A stretch of 64,000 nucleotides of DNA from Eutreptiella sp. 'Long Island Sound 2002'. Its lineage: Eukaryota; Euglenozoa; Euglenophyceae; Eutreptiales; Eutreptiaceae. Below the pieces are notes generated by a model that worked only from the letters and a program-made list of their open reading frames with translations, was not told the DNA's origin and did no database searches. Of the stretch, positions 35,374 to 46,736 are shown piece by piece (positions within the stretch are counted from its first letter, which is position 1; every line of letters starts with the position of its first letter). The DNA lies in NCBI GenBank assembly GCA_964036045.1, contig OZ038381.1, positions 106,583,367-106,647,366 of the forward strand, read 5' to 3'. The translations under genes were made by a program, and so were the position numbers.

Positions 35374-36720
35374 TGCAATGCATCAGGGCACCAGTAAGTG
35401 CGTGGCCACCGTCGTCAAGCGGACCTCAAAAAACGGCCGGCAATTAGTGAATGCCGCCGTCATTGCAGAAGTTCTGGATCAGGTCACTTCATGTGTGGTC
35501 CGCCACGTGTCGGATCAACAACTGGCAGCCAATTTCCGCAACCAAGTGACAACGTTCAGGTAAGGCAGGTCTGCTCTCTGGCACTTACTTAACGCACTCA
35601 ACAATGAGACAGGCAGGGTGTTGTGAGGGCGCTTCGTTTCGCAAAGCATTTTTGGCTACTTGTTCAGTGGTGACTGTCTTTCGATTACTGCACCAGTTTG
35701 ACGGTTCCATGGCTGCATGTGTCACAAACACGGTGTCCCACTCGTACTGCGGATACTCGAAAGCTGCCCCATGTGGGGCGCAAGGGGGAAGGGGGTGCCT
35801 AAATAAGAGTGGGCATCAGCTTCGCTAAAGCCGTCAGCCTAACCTTCCTGCAGAGTACTAAGAGGCGTAAAGAGAAGGTGGGATATTTTGCACTCTGGAT
35901 GTGCATATCCTATGATTCAATTTAACATTCCAGTGAGAAGCCCAATCGCACCCAATGAAAACATCCCGGGTCAACTCCTGGGTGTTTGGAATTGATCGTC
36001 CGGGTTGTTGGTTAACCCCGCCAGAGGGAAGGTTTCTTCCAGCAATGCCACTCATGCACTGCGCACTCCATCCTACCATCCAGTACTAGGACCAAGGAGG
36101 ACATTGGCAAGAAGCCACACTCCGAGGTTCGGACCCGCTTAGGTCTGGGGAGTAGCATGGGGAAGTGCCACCATGGGTGGTCTCCTGTGGAGTATAGAGC
36201 CATAGGCTGAGCCACAAGGGATGCTACGGGCAAGATGTGTCTGCAATTCCACTCAACCACGCCTAGGGTTGCCGATGAGGCAGGCAAGGGTAACGGTGTT
36301 CCTCTAGCCATGCCATGAAACTAGCACAAAGCACGATAGCATGCCCTCCTTTACAAACAATCAGCCCACACCAAGCAAGCACAAAGAATGCAATATGTTT
36401 GTTGCAGTATCTCAGAGGAATGTGCACAATCGCGAAAGCCACATACCGTTTATCCTTATCTTTCCTCTCAGGGAGGCAGCAGTGATCATTGGAGCGCATG
36501 GAGCGGGCCTAACGAACGTGTTGTTTAGCAACCCTGGCACATGTTTGGCAGAGCTGTTCTCGCCGTTGTACATCCCCAGTCATAACATGCAGATTGCCAT
36601 GAGTGCAGGCCTCTGCTATGTGCCTATTGTTGGTCCTCCCAGCTCTGCCCTTGCCGCCGAGATGGGGAACGTGAGTGCAGTGCAGTGCATGAACAGCCCC
36701 CCATGTTTTCATAGAGCGAG
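35374..36720 (+). CDS. Glycosyltransferase family 61-like, two exons
   Basis: Exon 35374-35559 reads SKCVATVVKRTSKNGRQLVN then AAVIAEVLDQ, the R-x-x-x-x-G/R-x-[IL]-[VL]-N block of GT61 proteins. The donor CAG/GTAAGG (35560) joins the acceptor CTCTCAG (36471) in frame across a 912-bp intron, giving TTFR followed by EAAVIIGAHGAGLTNVLFSN, the GT61 signature (HGAGLTN), and then LAELFSPLYIPSHNM. The exon ends at a donor at 36671 (GTGAGT) or 36721 (GTACGT). Family members transfer sugars such as xylose or GlcNAc in the secretory pathway; the substrate here is unknown. The clean splice and intact motif argue for a host gene, at least partly intact. Outer exons were not found. Confidence 0.72.
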
Positions 36721-37740
36721 GTACGTTTTTCAAGCTGTGAAGGGGTCACGTTTCCTTGCAACTGGCTTTTGGGGTAAGCACAGGGGGTGCCGGTGTACCC
36801 AGCTTGGTGACCCGGCTCCATTGTAGTTTTCTCCCCCCTTTTTAGGCTCTAGAGGGGGCCCAAGGTCATGGCAAGCCACAGCAGTAGCACACATGAGATG
36901 ATGGTGCAAAGACAGGTTGTTAGATGAAGCGCATGCGCAGGTGTCGTATGCCCCCCCCCCCCCTTTTTGGGGTCGTTCGCGAAGCATACACCAAGTTGTG
37001 GTATCAGATGTCCGACCCCTTGTAAAATCCTCATTTTGGGACAGAAAATTATCCTCCAATGAATTTTTTGATTTTGACCTCCCTAGCCCCCCGTACCTGG
37101 GTACCCCTTTTTAGGTGTGTATGTGTGCGCGGGCACTGCACAAGCTTATGGCGAGCACACATGAACAGGATTGGGGAATATGTGTGTTACAGTATGTCTC
37201 GGATCCGTGGCATACCTCAATCAGGGAGGGAAGTTGGTGGTGGCACTTTAGACGCCGGGCAGTCAACGACATCCCACCTGGGATAGCCATTACGGATCAG
37301 ACACGGCACACAGAGGCTCGTTGAATCAGATGGTACTGTGTCTTTGTCTGTTGAAAAATCTGAGAACAGCCCAGGACCTGCACGACTACAGACGCGTTAA
37401 ATTTCTTCTGGCAGAGTCGGCTGACCTCTCCGTCCAACTTGCTGTTCCTCTATCCCTGTGTTCGTCAGTAGTGATCCAAAACATTACGTCCATACAAAAG
37501 AGTTCTGTCTGCACAAAGTGATCACGTCTACATCTATGAAGGCCTGGGAGAAACAGGCAGCGAAAAAATAGTTCGCGTCGTGTGCAGCAGTCCAAACAGG
37601 TTGCAAACCGTGTTTGAAAAATTCAGCCGCCATCAGGATATGGCTACTACCCGTCCTGTGTGCACATGCACACAACACATACACACACTCAATAGGTTTG
37701 GCATTGTTACGGACTGTGAAGGCCATGTGGTAGGATCTGT
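36721..37740. other. Unassigned; one possible exon
   Basis: An open stretch 37115-37324 after a TTTTTAG acceptor reads LMASTHEQDWGICVLQYVSD and contains no recognisable motif. It may be a further exon of the GT61 gene or chance. A C/T homopolymer lies near 36951-36966. Confidence 0.3.
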
Positions 37741-37905
37741 AGTAAGACCAATTAAAAAAAATTTAGAATTTTTTTGGTAGGTAATAGTTTGCTTGGTTCA
37801 CTAGTTTTACTAGCGATCGGGAACCTCACAAAAAAAAGGTTGTTTTTTTTGCTAGGTTTCGGAACCTAGCAAAAAAACTTTTTTTTACCCCGTTTCAAAA
37901 CCTCC
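37741..37905. repeat. A/T-rich tract with ACCTAGCAAAAAA units
   Basis: Poly-A and poly-T alternating with CCTAGC and TTTCGG words, directly before the ~150-bp repeat array. Confidence 0.7.
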
Positions 37906-37924
37906 AAAAGAAAAGATCTGGGCT

Positions 37925-38610
37925 TTAGAACTTTTGGGCCATCTGTTGGCCACTTCTCATCTTGTCCCCCGCTGTGACGGGCTTTTTTCCAATGGCCTGG
38001 TGAGGGCCCTTTTAGAACTCTGTTTGGGGACCCTTGGGAATGTAGGGGTGACGTAGCATTTCCGCCCTCTTTTGGGCACCCGACAAGGCAGGGGTGAGGC
38101 AGCCACTTGTGATTTCGTTCCCCTTTGTTGGGGAGCACTTCTGATTTTGCTCCCTGCGTTTGGCGTTGGAGATCCCTGAGAATGCAGGGGTGCCGCAGCA
38201 TTTCCGCCCTCTTTTGGGCCTCCGAGATGGCAAGGGTGAGGTAGCCACTTCAGATTTTGTTCCTCTATGTCGGGGATCCCCGAGAATGCAGGGGTGATGT
38301 AGCATTTCCGCCCTCTTTTGGGCCCCCAAGAAGGCAGGGGTGAGGCAGCCACTGCTAGTTTTGTTCCCCTTTGTTGGGGACCACTTCTAATTTTGCTCCC
38401 CGCGCTTGGCGTTCGGGATTCGAGAATGTAGGAATGGCGTAGCATTTCCGCCCTCTTTTGGTCCCCCGAGAAGGCAAGGGTGAGGTAGCCACTTCTGATT
38501 TTATTCCCCTTTGTTGGGGCACTTCAGATTTTGCTCCCCGTTCTTGGCGTTGGGGATCCCCAAGAATGCAAGGATGACATGGCATTTCCGCCCTCTTTTG
38601 GGCCCCCTTT
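37925..38610. repeat. ~150-bp GAGAAGGCAGGGGT tandem repeat (about five units)
   Basis: Units: GGGGATCCCCGAGAATGCAG, GGGTGATGTAGCATTTCCGC, CCTCTTTTGGGCCCCCGAG, AAGGCAGGGGTGAGGCAGCC, ACTTCTGATTTTGTTCCCC, with variable insertions. Open frames here, rich in QKRAEML and SPLPSR, are repeat translations. Confidence 0.88.
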
Positions 38611-39109
38611 TTTCCTTTTGCCCTTCGTGTTTGCAACAGTGACCTCCAAGCAAAGCCGTGCAGAAGGCACCGAGGCGTATAGGAAGAAAATGGGCACACT
38701 GAGTCCTATGGGCACGGATGACACCCTTAGAATACACATGCAGTGTACTTTTATTGCTCGGCTGTTTGTGGCACTCTACCCTTGATCTGATGAAGCAGCT
38801 TACTCATCATTCATGGGTAAAGAGTCGCAAACATGGGCAAAGGTGCAGTGCATGCGCGGGACCAAAAATCAAAATGTGTGCCCTCCTATTGTGGCTTGCT
38901 ACACTCATTCGACTTTCTGGGGGTTATTTCGGGCCTCCCGCTCGGCTCTCTTCCCTGCATTGTATGTTGTATGTTATGTTTTGTTTGTGCATATGGGGTG
39001 CCTGGCTGTGTTTTCGTCATGACTGCTCCCAGGTATTTGCACCTTTCGATTCGTTTCTATTTTTTTCAACCGTGTTTGCCCCCAAGACTCCACCCCTCAA
39101 GGCGCCCCC
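38611..39109. other. No supported gene
   Basis: Cys- and aromatic-rich frames exist, but none has splice signals or motifs to support it. Confidence 0.35.
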
Positions 39110-39232
39110 ACGGACATCAACGTTTATGGAGGGGATGCAAATGTGGTAATCGAAGGGGGCACTACATGCAGTTTTGGCGCACATATTGTGGTTTGAGATT
39201 TCACCCAAGACCGCTACTTTGGTTCCAGGCAT
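39110..39232 (+). pseudogene. Coding-like exon fragment, unknown family
   Basis: Reads TDINVYGGDANVVIEGGTTC then SFGAHIVV, TGA (39194), DFTQDRYFGSRH and a strong donor GTAAGT at 39233. The TGA sits where IVV-W-DF would read naturally, consistent with TGG-to-TGA mutation or a non-standard codon. Too short to assign. Confidence 0.35.
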
Positions 39233-39562
39233 GTAAGTGTTGTATGTATGTACGTTCAAAAGCACAGCTAAGCAACCCCATGTGCACAAATGCTAGTTGG
39301 GGGTGGCCCCAATCTTGTTTTGCCACCGCCCCCCGTAACATACCCTCTAGTGTGGGGTATGGGTGGCAATGTTTCCCGCGAGACAAATTTTGGGTTCGAG
39401 TGTGGGGCCGCACCACCCGCCAACCGGTAACACAACACAATAATTTTCTTTGGTTGAGTTGTAGCTCATCCTTCTCGAGTGAACTTCATTCATCCAACCC
39501 GAGATGGGGAAAAGAAAAAATTGATAACCGGGGACGCCCAGGGCTCCTCATGAGTGTGGAGT

Positions 39563-39811
39563 TGCGATGCCCAACCCCTTGTAAAGCTGTCTAAGTGAAA
39601 CACCATTCAGCTTGTCCAACCGCTGCCTAGGGAGGCCGAAAATCTGACGGCTCATAACTCGGGCTACGTGTATATTTCCCCTACGCCATTGGACAGGGGG
39701 GTCCTCACACCCGTAGAATTGATAGGGCAAAGTGGCGTACGGGAAATACACGGCATCATCAAGCAACTAGAGGCACAACTACATACCACGCGAGGTTGTT
39801 CCTTCTCTTGA
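39563..39811 (+). pseudogene. Coding-like fragment with one internal TGA
   Basis: An 82-codon frame broken only by TGA at 39596: CDAQPLVKLSK, stop, NTIQLVQPLPREAENL, HNSGYVYISPTPLDRGVLTP, VELIGQSGVREIHGIIKQLE. It looks like genuine protein sequence but no family is recognised. It lies 220 bp upstream of the MULE gene and may be an upstream part of the same transposon. Confidence 0.4.
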
Positions 39812-40034
39812 TGGGCTACTGAGCGACAGGGGAAGTACCCTTGTTACTTGAGTTGCATGAGTTGCAAAACAAACTGCACATGAGACAAGATGAGCAATGA
39901 GGAGGGAATGTCTCAAGGTGAGGGAATCACTCCCACAAAGTCAACAAAGCTGCAAACTGAGACATCACTGATAAGACAAATGCACGGCAGAGCACCTAGA
40001 GCATCGTACCACATGCCTGTCTACTTGATTTGAG

Positions 40035-42838
40035 TTGGACAAGTCCTGGCAGTTGGAAACTGGGGTCACATGCATCAAACAGATAGACGCCGGCCTTCCC
40101 ATCGTTGATCTGGTCAATTTGATACTTCAGAAGTATAGTATTGAAATATCGCATCAGAATACGCACAATTTTGACGTTCATTTTTGTAATGGGAAAAATC
40201 CGAGTTGCCTGCACTATTTCATTAGTCGCGCGTGATTGGACAGGCTGGATACCATTCAAAAAGTCTATATATACGCTAGGGTCACGTGCCCTTTTGCATG
40301 CGATAGGTGCAAAACCCAATGGAGCTTGAGGGTGTCCCATAAGCGTATCTTTTTTCAGTCCTCAGGCTGTCTAGAGTGCTCTATAGAGTGGGTTGCCACC
40401 CATTTGGAGTTCGCGCTGCATAAAAGCGATGCCGTTTGGGCAAAACCATTGCTCCAATGCATTGTTAGTGAGGTGCCTTATGCCCATGCAACAAGGTCAG
40501 TGATTTCATTCGGGCCCAAGGTGCCTACCTCAAACCAAAGCACTCTTCGACGGCAGGAAAATGTGAGACTGCTTCTTGGGGGAGTGCGGTACCGGACGGT
40601 ACCACTAAACTCCGGCGCTTATCAGACCACACAGGATCATTCTACGTCTTTAGTTGCCCCTCCAACAACCCTTGTTGAATGGTTTGCCAAAACCATTGAC
40701 GTTGCCCACAATGTGGACAACTTTGTAGGACGCATGTTTGCTATAAACGGTGCAATGGCAGTGCTGCCCGACAGTAGTGAGGCGACTGTCATCAAGTTTC
40801 TGCAAAGCAAGTGGTTACGGCCTGAAGGAGCCAAGGGTGGGAAGATGGCCGAAAAGAGGGTCTTCACTGGCGGACGCCCAAAGACCGCCAAAGAACAAGG
40901 TACAAATGTATCACCGCCGCAAGCTCAAGACCCTGATGTTGATGCGCACACGGAGGATGGGACAAAGGAGTAGGGTTCTTTATCCGATGACATGAAGGCG
41001 TATGAAAAACAAAAGGATATGTGGCATGCACTTCGTGTGAATGGGTTCAAGTACAGGTGCACACGGAGGAACGATTGTGATATGTTGTGTTGGCTCAGCT
41101 GTTCTACCGGTAAGGGATCTTGGGAGGGTTGTGCTACTATCGCGAAACTGCGGAGAGATGCTGCCTCGGCTGCTAGGAGGTGGTACGTTGAAGCTTCTAC
41201 ACGTCATCGCGATGAACGTGCCTATCGCACAATGGGCATAAGGCGAGACGCCTAGTTAGAAGAGGCCGGCCGCGAGTTTATCGAGTAGCGATATTTTGAA
41301 CATCGGCACTCTCCCATTGAGATTGCATATGAGTTGCAAAATGCGAAAAAAATATCCCGCCAAAGGAGCAACACCTGCCTGCGGGCGAAGATGTGCACAT
41401 TCCTACAGGGATGTCATCGCAAAAGGTACGGTCATGGCATGAACATGACATATGAGGAGTTGTGGGCCGCATTGGACACATGGCCCACGAGCAGTGAATT
41501 GCCGGATTAGGTCATCTTGCTTGATTACAAGCTTGAACCTTTTGATCCCCATTGTTTTTCGTATGTATCCTTTCTTGGAAACTGCCAAGCTAATCTTTGA
41601 AGACTGCTAGGGATCACCCAAGGTGCCATGCTGTTGTTGGACAGTACTGGCAAGGTGACATGGCAACGCCTCCGCATTCCGCTGTTTTGGGGCCTTACCA
41701 TGAACCACACCGCCGCACTTTTTTCATTTAGACTTGCAGAAAAGGAAAACACCGATGCTTTGCACTTCATTCTGGAGCGCAAGAGCCGTGTCATTTGCAG
41801 CCGCTACCCAGCCTTCACTTCGAGCAGGGCAAAATTCATGAGCGATGGTGACCCCACCGTGTTTCTTGCTGCAAAGCGAATGTGGGTTGCAATTATGTGG
41901 CTTCTGTGCTTCTGGCACGTACAAAAAGCAATGTTGAAGGCTCTGAAGAAGAATACCTCCGACTGCACCACCAAGGAGGAGGTCCACGTAGCCATCCGGG
42001 ACATGCATGTCGGGTGGAGAAAGCCGGTTTGAAAGCCGGTTGGATCGCGTTCAGCGACCATTGTGCGGCAACATCCCATTATTTGGCTCATGCCCAAAAA
42101 GAATTTATTGACAAACGCCAAGGCTCTCATGTGGGCCACTTGCACCTCGCTGTCCCATGCAGCACACCGGCAAAGTCAAGAGTCTTTTGTATGAAACTTC
42201 TTCGTCGGCACAAGTTGCACGGGCTGTCTGAGTTTTTGCAAGAGGTTGTGCCTGGAATGGGTGCATGGTGGACCAAAGGCCGCGAGATACTCGGGGCCAG
42301 AGCTATGCAGCATGCTCCTCGGATGTGGCAGGGATGTGGCAAGAGGCCCAATGCACACCTCATGATGCAATCTTTTTCACTGATGAAGATGCAATCTTCT
42401 TCCATCAAGGTGTCGCATCAGGAAGGGGGGTGCCAACGGCAAGCCCGCCGGAAGTACCCCCCCATGGATGCCATGCAAGTGGCCTAGTGGAAGAAAACCT
42501 TGGCCACCACCTCCAACGGAGGTCTTGCCACCTGGCCCTAGTTTGTAGATTTCTTGAGGGTTCACCGTGTCACTTCTGAGGTTTATACATGTGTCACATA
42601 TTGTACAGTAGGTGTTTGTGAGGACTGTTTGTTGTGGCTTCGTGTGAAGGAACCTGCCTTCAAGGTGCCTTTGCGCTACTCCTAGAAGTTTGTGGGTTTT
42701 GTGTCCCTCAAGTTTGGCCGTGTGAGACGCAAGGCCGTAACCCACGTTGAAGCGCCTCATGTGCGTGCTTTGTAGTCACAAGGAGGCCCCAAAGAAAACG
42801 AAAGCCACCAAGAGGAGCCAAGATTTATCACAGTTTAA
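40035..42838 (+). pseudogene. Mutator-like element (MULE) transposase gene with eight in-frame TAG codons
   Basis: One frame runs 40035-42032 and a second 42030-42838, ending TAA (42836). N-terminal region: Cys-rich TCPFACDRCKTQW, an AT-hook-like GGRPKTAKEQ, then a FLYWCH-like NGFKYRCTRRNDCDMLCW. Next comes RHSPIEIAYELQNAKK and the MULE core: D1 in LLLDSTGKVTWQRL (41640), D2 in FMSDGDPTVFLAAKRMW (41844), and C-x2-H in LLCFWHVQKAM (41907-41918). The C-terminal part has a Cys-rich segment (CVTYCTVGVCEDC) where MULEs carry SWIM fingers. In-frame TAG lies at 40971, 41253, 41286, 41508, 42485, 42539, 42683 and 42773; TGA at 40233 and 41598. Sequence around each TAG continues the protein naturally. 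One frameshift lies near 42020, beside an imperfect 12-bp duplication (GAAAGCCGGTT). It is either a decayed gene or one read with TAG as sense. Confidence 0.72.
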
Positions 42839-43570
42839 TTGTGATTCGGATTCTAATTCCTCATCGGATGGTAGCTGTCACAGTGAGCACCTTGCCTTGC
42901 AGCCCTTGTGAATCAAGAATTGGATCGCGGGAGCAAGCGCGCCCACAGCATGCATCTTTACTGCCCCCCCTTTCACTTGTCGGCAGTGCCATCGGAAAGT
43001 TTACTTATGGTGTGTTTGTTGCGGGCGGTACATGTGGTGTTTGGAAGGCGAAGAGTGCTCTGCTAGCATTTTTAAAGACCAAGATGAGTCGCAGTGGGGC
43101 TTCCAAAAGTGGAATGCGGGGGTTGAGGTTCGGAAGATTTTGTATGGCACGCAATCCCATGCTGCAACTATCCCGTCCTCTTCGTGTGCGTTGTCCCCCA
43201 TCCCGTCACACCTAGATGGCATTAGCAGCCTCCCCGCCACTGCGTCCCCAAATGCCTCTCTTGCGAGCCCGCCTCGAGCCATAGAGGAATGGCACGTCTC
43301 CCCCACCCCCATGTTCTAATACAACCCACCCATGACACTCTGGAATGGTTCATACGAGGCATGTTTGTGGAGATGGCATCTTGGCCGCAGTGTACCATGC
43401 CATAGCAATGGCCAAGGTAGCCCTACGGCCCAATTGCGGGATGTAGAGTCATTGCTCCGTGACGATTGGGAACGACTACTAGACGTGATCGTTCCAAGTC
43501 CGGAGTCTCAACTATATAAACCGGAGGCATACCACTTGAGACCCTTGGTACACGCTAGAATAACCAATCT
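42839..43570. other. Unassigned segment with one modest open frame
   Basis: A plus-strand frame 43032-43319 reads EECSASIFKDQDESQWGFQK then WNAGVEVRKILYGT and a Ser/Pro-rich end. It is coding-like but unrecognised, and might be the 3' continuation of the MULE. Confidence 0.3.
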
Positions 43571-43606
43571 CGTTCTAGCCTAGAACCGGCTAGAGCGGCT
43601 AGAACG
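43571..43606. repeat. CGTTCTAG palindrome (downstream of Element 2 gene)
   Basis: CGTTCTAGCC and its exact reverse complement GGCTAGAACG enclose 16 bp. Same motif family as the Element 2 introns. Confidence 0.75.
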
Positions 43607-43721
43607 AAAAAAAGAGGGGGATGAGGTGTCTAACCTGGACCCCCCTATCCATACTCGTGGGCCCATACTTTTTTCCCCACAATTTCACTCCTTTCACCTG
43701 ATTTTGGAGTACAAAAGTTTT

Positions 43722-43800
43722 TCGTTCTAGCGGCGTTCTAGCGACGTTCTAGCGAGCGTCGCTAGAACGCCGCTAGAACAGTTCGCTAGAACGCCGCTAG
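43722..43800. repeat. Long CTAG-type palindrome, 3' of Element 2 gene
   Basis: TTCTAGCGGCGTTCTAGCGA on the left is mirrored by TCGCTAGAACGCCGCTAGAA on the right. This is the same repeated word found inside three Element 2 introns. It lies about 300 bp beyond the stop codon. Confidence 0.8.
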
Positions 43801-44807
43801 AAAGATATATATGAATGCTCCGCGACTCCTCAAAGAGAAGCTGCCCCGGCTGCCATGGCCAGCGTGGCCAACCACAGGGTCCCGATGTTGGACCCGACTC
43901 ACGGAGCGCCGGTTTCCCACCCCCCCCCCACCCCCGGTTAGCCCGGTTAGCCCCCCACCGCACCCCATAGGTCACTTGGAAGGTCACATGGCAGGCCGGC
44001 GCCGGGTCACTTGGTGCTGGGTTAGCCCGGTTAGCCCGATTAGCCCCCCTGCCCCCCCAAGCCCCCATTCGCGAGTCGCGACACGCAGGTTACCCCTCCT
44101 GCGTGGGTGAGGGGTTGCCGGGGCTCATCCTTGCTCCCGGCACCCCCCTTCCCACCACCACCCCCGTGTCCCCTTCCTTCTCACCCCCCTTGTCACCCCC
44201 CACCTCACCCCCCTTGTCACCCCCCTCCCCCTTGTCACCACGCTCGTCCCCCTCGTCATCCCCGTCGTCCCCGTCGTCCCCGGCCTCCAAGGGCTCCCGG
44301 AGGTGGGCCTCCGCCTCCTCCCGGGTGAGGAAGAGGAGCTCCCCTGCCACCCGGAAGGTGCCCCCCTCTTTTTCTCGCTTCCTCTTCTTCCCCTTCTTCC
44401 CCTTCTTCCCCCCCTCCCCCTCCCCTTGGACCCCTGTGACACCACCCACCACTCCCCCGGGTCCAACTCCTCGTCCCAATCCCCCAACACCGTCACTTGG
44501 CTGACGGTCCCCCCATTGCCCCCCTCCGCCCAAGGGACATAGCGGGTGTCCCCCACACCCGGCACACTCCGTTAGGGGTCTCGGCCCCTTTCTTGCAAGG
44601 GGGGGGCTTGGGGTTTGGGGGGGGGTTGGCTTTGCCCTTGCCCTTGGCCTGCGGCTTGGCCTTCTCCTTGGGCTTGCCCTGCTGCCCTTGGGGGGGGGGG
44701 CGCCTCTTCGTCGCTACTCTCGTAGTGGCGGGGGTGGGGTCTTTTCTTGGGGGCCTTGGGGGGGGGTTTGGGGGCTTTGGTGGGGGGTGTCTTCTCCTCG
44801 CTGCTGG

Positions 44808-44840
<33 letters not shown>

Positions 44841-45082
44841 CATCCCCCCCCCCTTTGGTCCTTCAACCTCCCCCAATCCTTGCGCTGCGGGTCCATGCCC
44901 CCCGCACTCCTGCCCGCTTCCCACCTACCCAAACCCTCCAGCACCGGGAGGGCCAAATTGGGGTTCGTCCCCAACATCCGGCTCAACTCGGTGACCCCTA
45001 CGAGGCGCGTCCGCCCTCCACCATCGCGCCACTCCAGGCGCACCCCACGGGAGTCGCCTCCACACGTCTGCACGGTGACAAC

Positions 45083-45237
45083 CTGAAGACACAAACAAAA
45101 TGCAGGTGCGTTGTAGCGGCGTTCTAGGCAACTGTTCTAGCGGCGTTCTAGCGACGTTCTAGCGGCGGCGGCACGGCGGTGGCTAGATCAACGCTAGAAC
45201 TGTTCGCTAGATCACCGCTACAACGCAATCGACATAC
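45083..45237 (-). other. Element 2 intron 3 with CTAG palindrome
   Basis: 155 bp, donor ACG/GTATGT, acceptor GTCTTCAG. The interior is a long imperfect hairpin of TTCTAGCGGCGTTCTAGCGA-type words. It sits at the homologous place to Element 1 intron 4. Confidence 0.75.
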
Positions 45238-46592
45238 CGTGCCTTGGCGGTCCAGGGCGGGGGAGATGGCCCCCAGTGCCTTGGCGAAGGCGTCCGCGGG
45301 GTTGGGGGGGTGCAGCTGCGGGGGGCGCCCAGCGAGGCTGCGGCGGGCTTGGGCTTGGACTTGGGCCGGGAGGCGATGCCGTGCACCACCCCGGCATACA
45401 CCCCCCGGTTCGACGCCTCGGGGTTGAAACCCCCGAAGTCCAGCAGCGCCAACCAGGTCAGCGTCCAGACCCAGGCCTTCCCCACCCACTCAACCCCCCC
45501 CAAGCCTAGCCCCTGCCAGCAGTGGGTGACGAATCGCCAGTGGGTGCCCCCCCCCTTTTTCCGCTCGGGCCTGAAGATGTTGGTTTGCGCCAACTCAAAC
45601 ATCTTCATCCCCCTTTTCGGGGGGGGACGGGGGCACCTCCCCCTATCGCTTATTCCCCGGCCCCGGCAACTCACGTTGCCGGCCCCGCGTCCCCTCGACC
45701 ACTCCCAGGCGCAGGGGCTTGTCCAAGTGGACAACTCCCCCCCCGTTCACCCATACCCACCGCCCCGCCCCCAACAGCCGGTGGTGCACCCGCACCAACA
45801 AAAACCGGAGAGTCCATACCGGACTCTCCGGGTCGACGAGGAGGGGGGTGTCCAGGTTTGGGGGGGTGGGGGCCAGCCAGGACTGCCGGGTCCCATGGCA
45901 GGTCCTGGATGGCCCCTGCAGCGCTCGGCCCCATCAACCCCCTGAGCCACTGCCTCACCCACCCCCGCCGGCGCCGCCTCCACCACCTTTGTCTCCTCCT
46001 CCTCCTCCTTCACGCTCGCCTCCTCCATCTCCCCCTGCACGTCCACCTCCATCACCAGTCCACCTCCTCGTCCTTCACCCTCGCCACAACCGCCGCCAAC
46101 TCGGTCTCGCTCCTCCTCACCGCCCTCTCGAACCCCTCGATCGCCTCCTGCTTCTCCGCCACCTTCAGCTTCGCCTTGCGAACGTTGGCCTCCCCCCAGC
46201 GGATCCTCTCCTCCTCCGCTCCCTCCTCCTGGACGCTGGCCAATTTTGCCTCCCAGGCCGAGACTTTCGTCTCAGACCTTGTCTTGGCCGCTTTGGAGGC
46301 GGCGCGGGAATCCAAGAACCCTTTGAGCTCCCCCCGCGCCTCCTCCACCTCCGCCGGTTCCTCCTCCTCGGGGACCGCTGCCGCCCCCCGCTTCTGGGCG
46401 ACCAATGGGGGAGGGGGTGGCGATGGTGGATGTGGGGCTTGGGGTTGGGGCTTGGGCTTGGACTTGGGCTTGGGGAGGGGGGGGTGGCTTGCCCTTCGGG
46501 GCCTGCTGGGCCTTTGGCTCCGCGTCCTCGGCCGGAGCTGCACGCCTCTTCGCCTCCAGGATCTGCGCAATCAGCACCTGGATCGCTGCATT

Positions 46593-46736
46593 CTGAAGCA
46601 CAGGAGCGTTCTAGCGGCGTTCTATGCAACTGTTCTAGCGGCGTTCTAGCGACAGTCTAGCGGCCGATCGTGCTGCCTAGATCAAGACTAGCACGATTTC
46701 CTAGATCACCGCTAGAACGCACAGCACGAAATATAC
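46593..46736 (-). other. Element 2 intron 2 with CTAG palindrome
   Basis: 144 bp, donor CAG/GTATAT, acceptor GTGCTTCAG. It contains CGTTCTAGCGGTGATCTAGG and mirrored CGCTAGAACGCCGCTAGAAC words. It is homologous in place to Element 1 intron 3. Confidence 0.75.

Noticed and set aside
44090-44110. Splice donor GGTAAC at the end of the Element 2 gene
   Set aside because: The frame ends here with TAA (QEG-stop), which explains the sequence more simply than a further intron.
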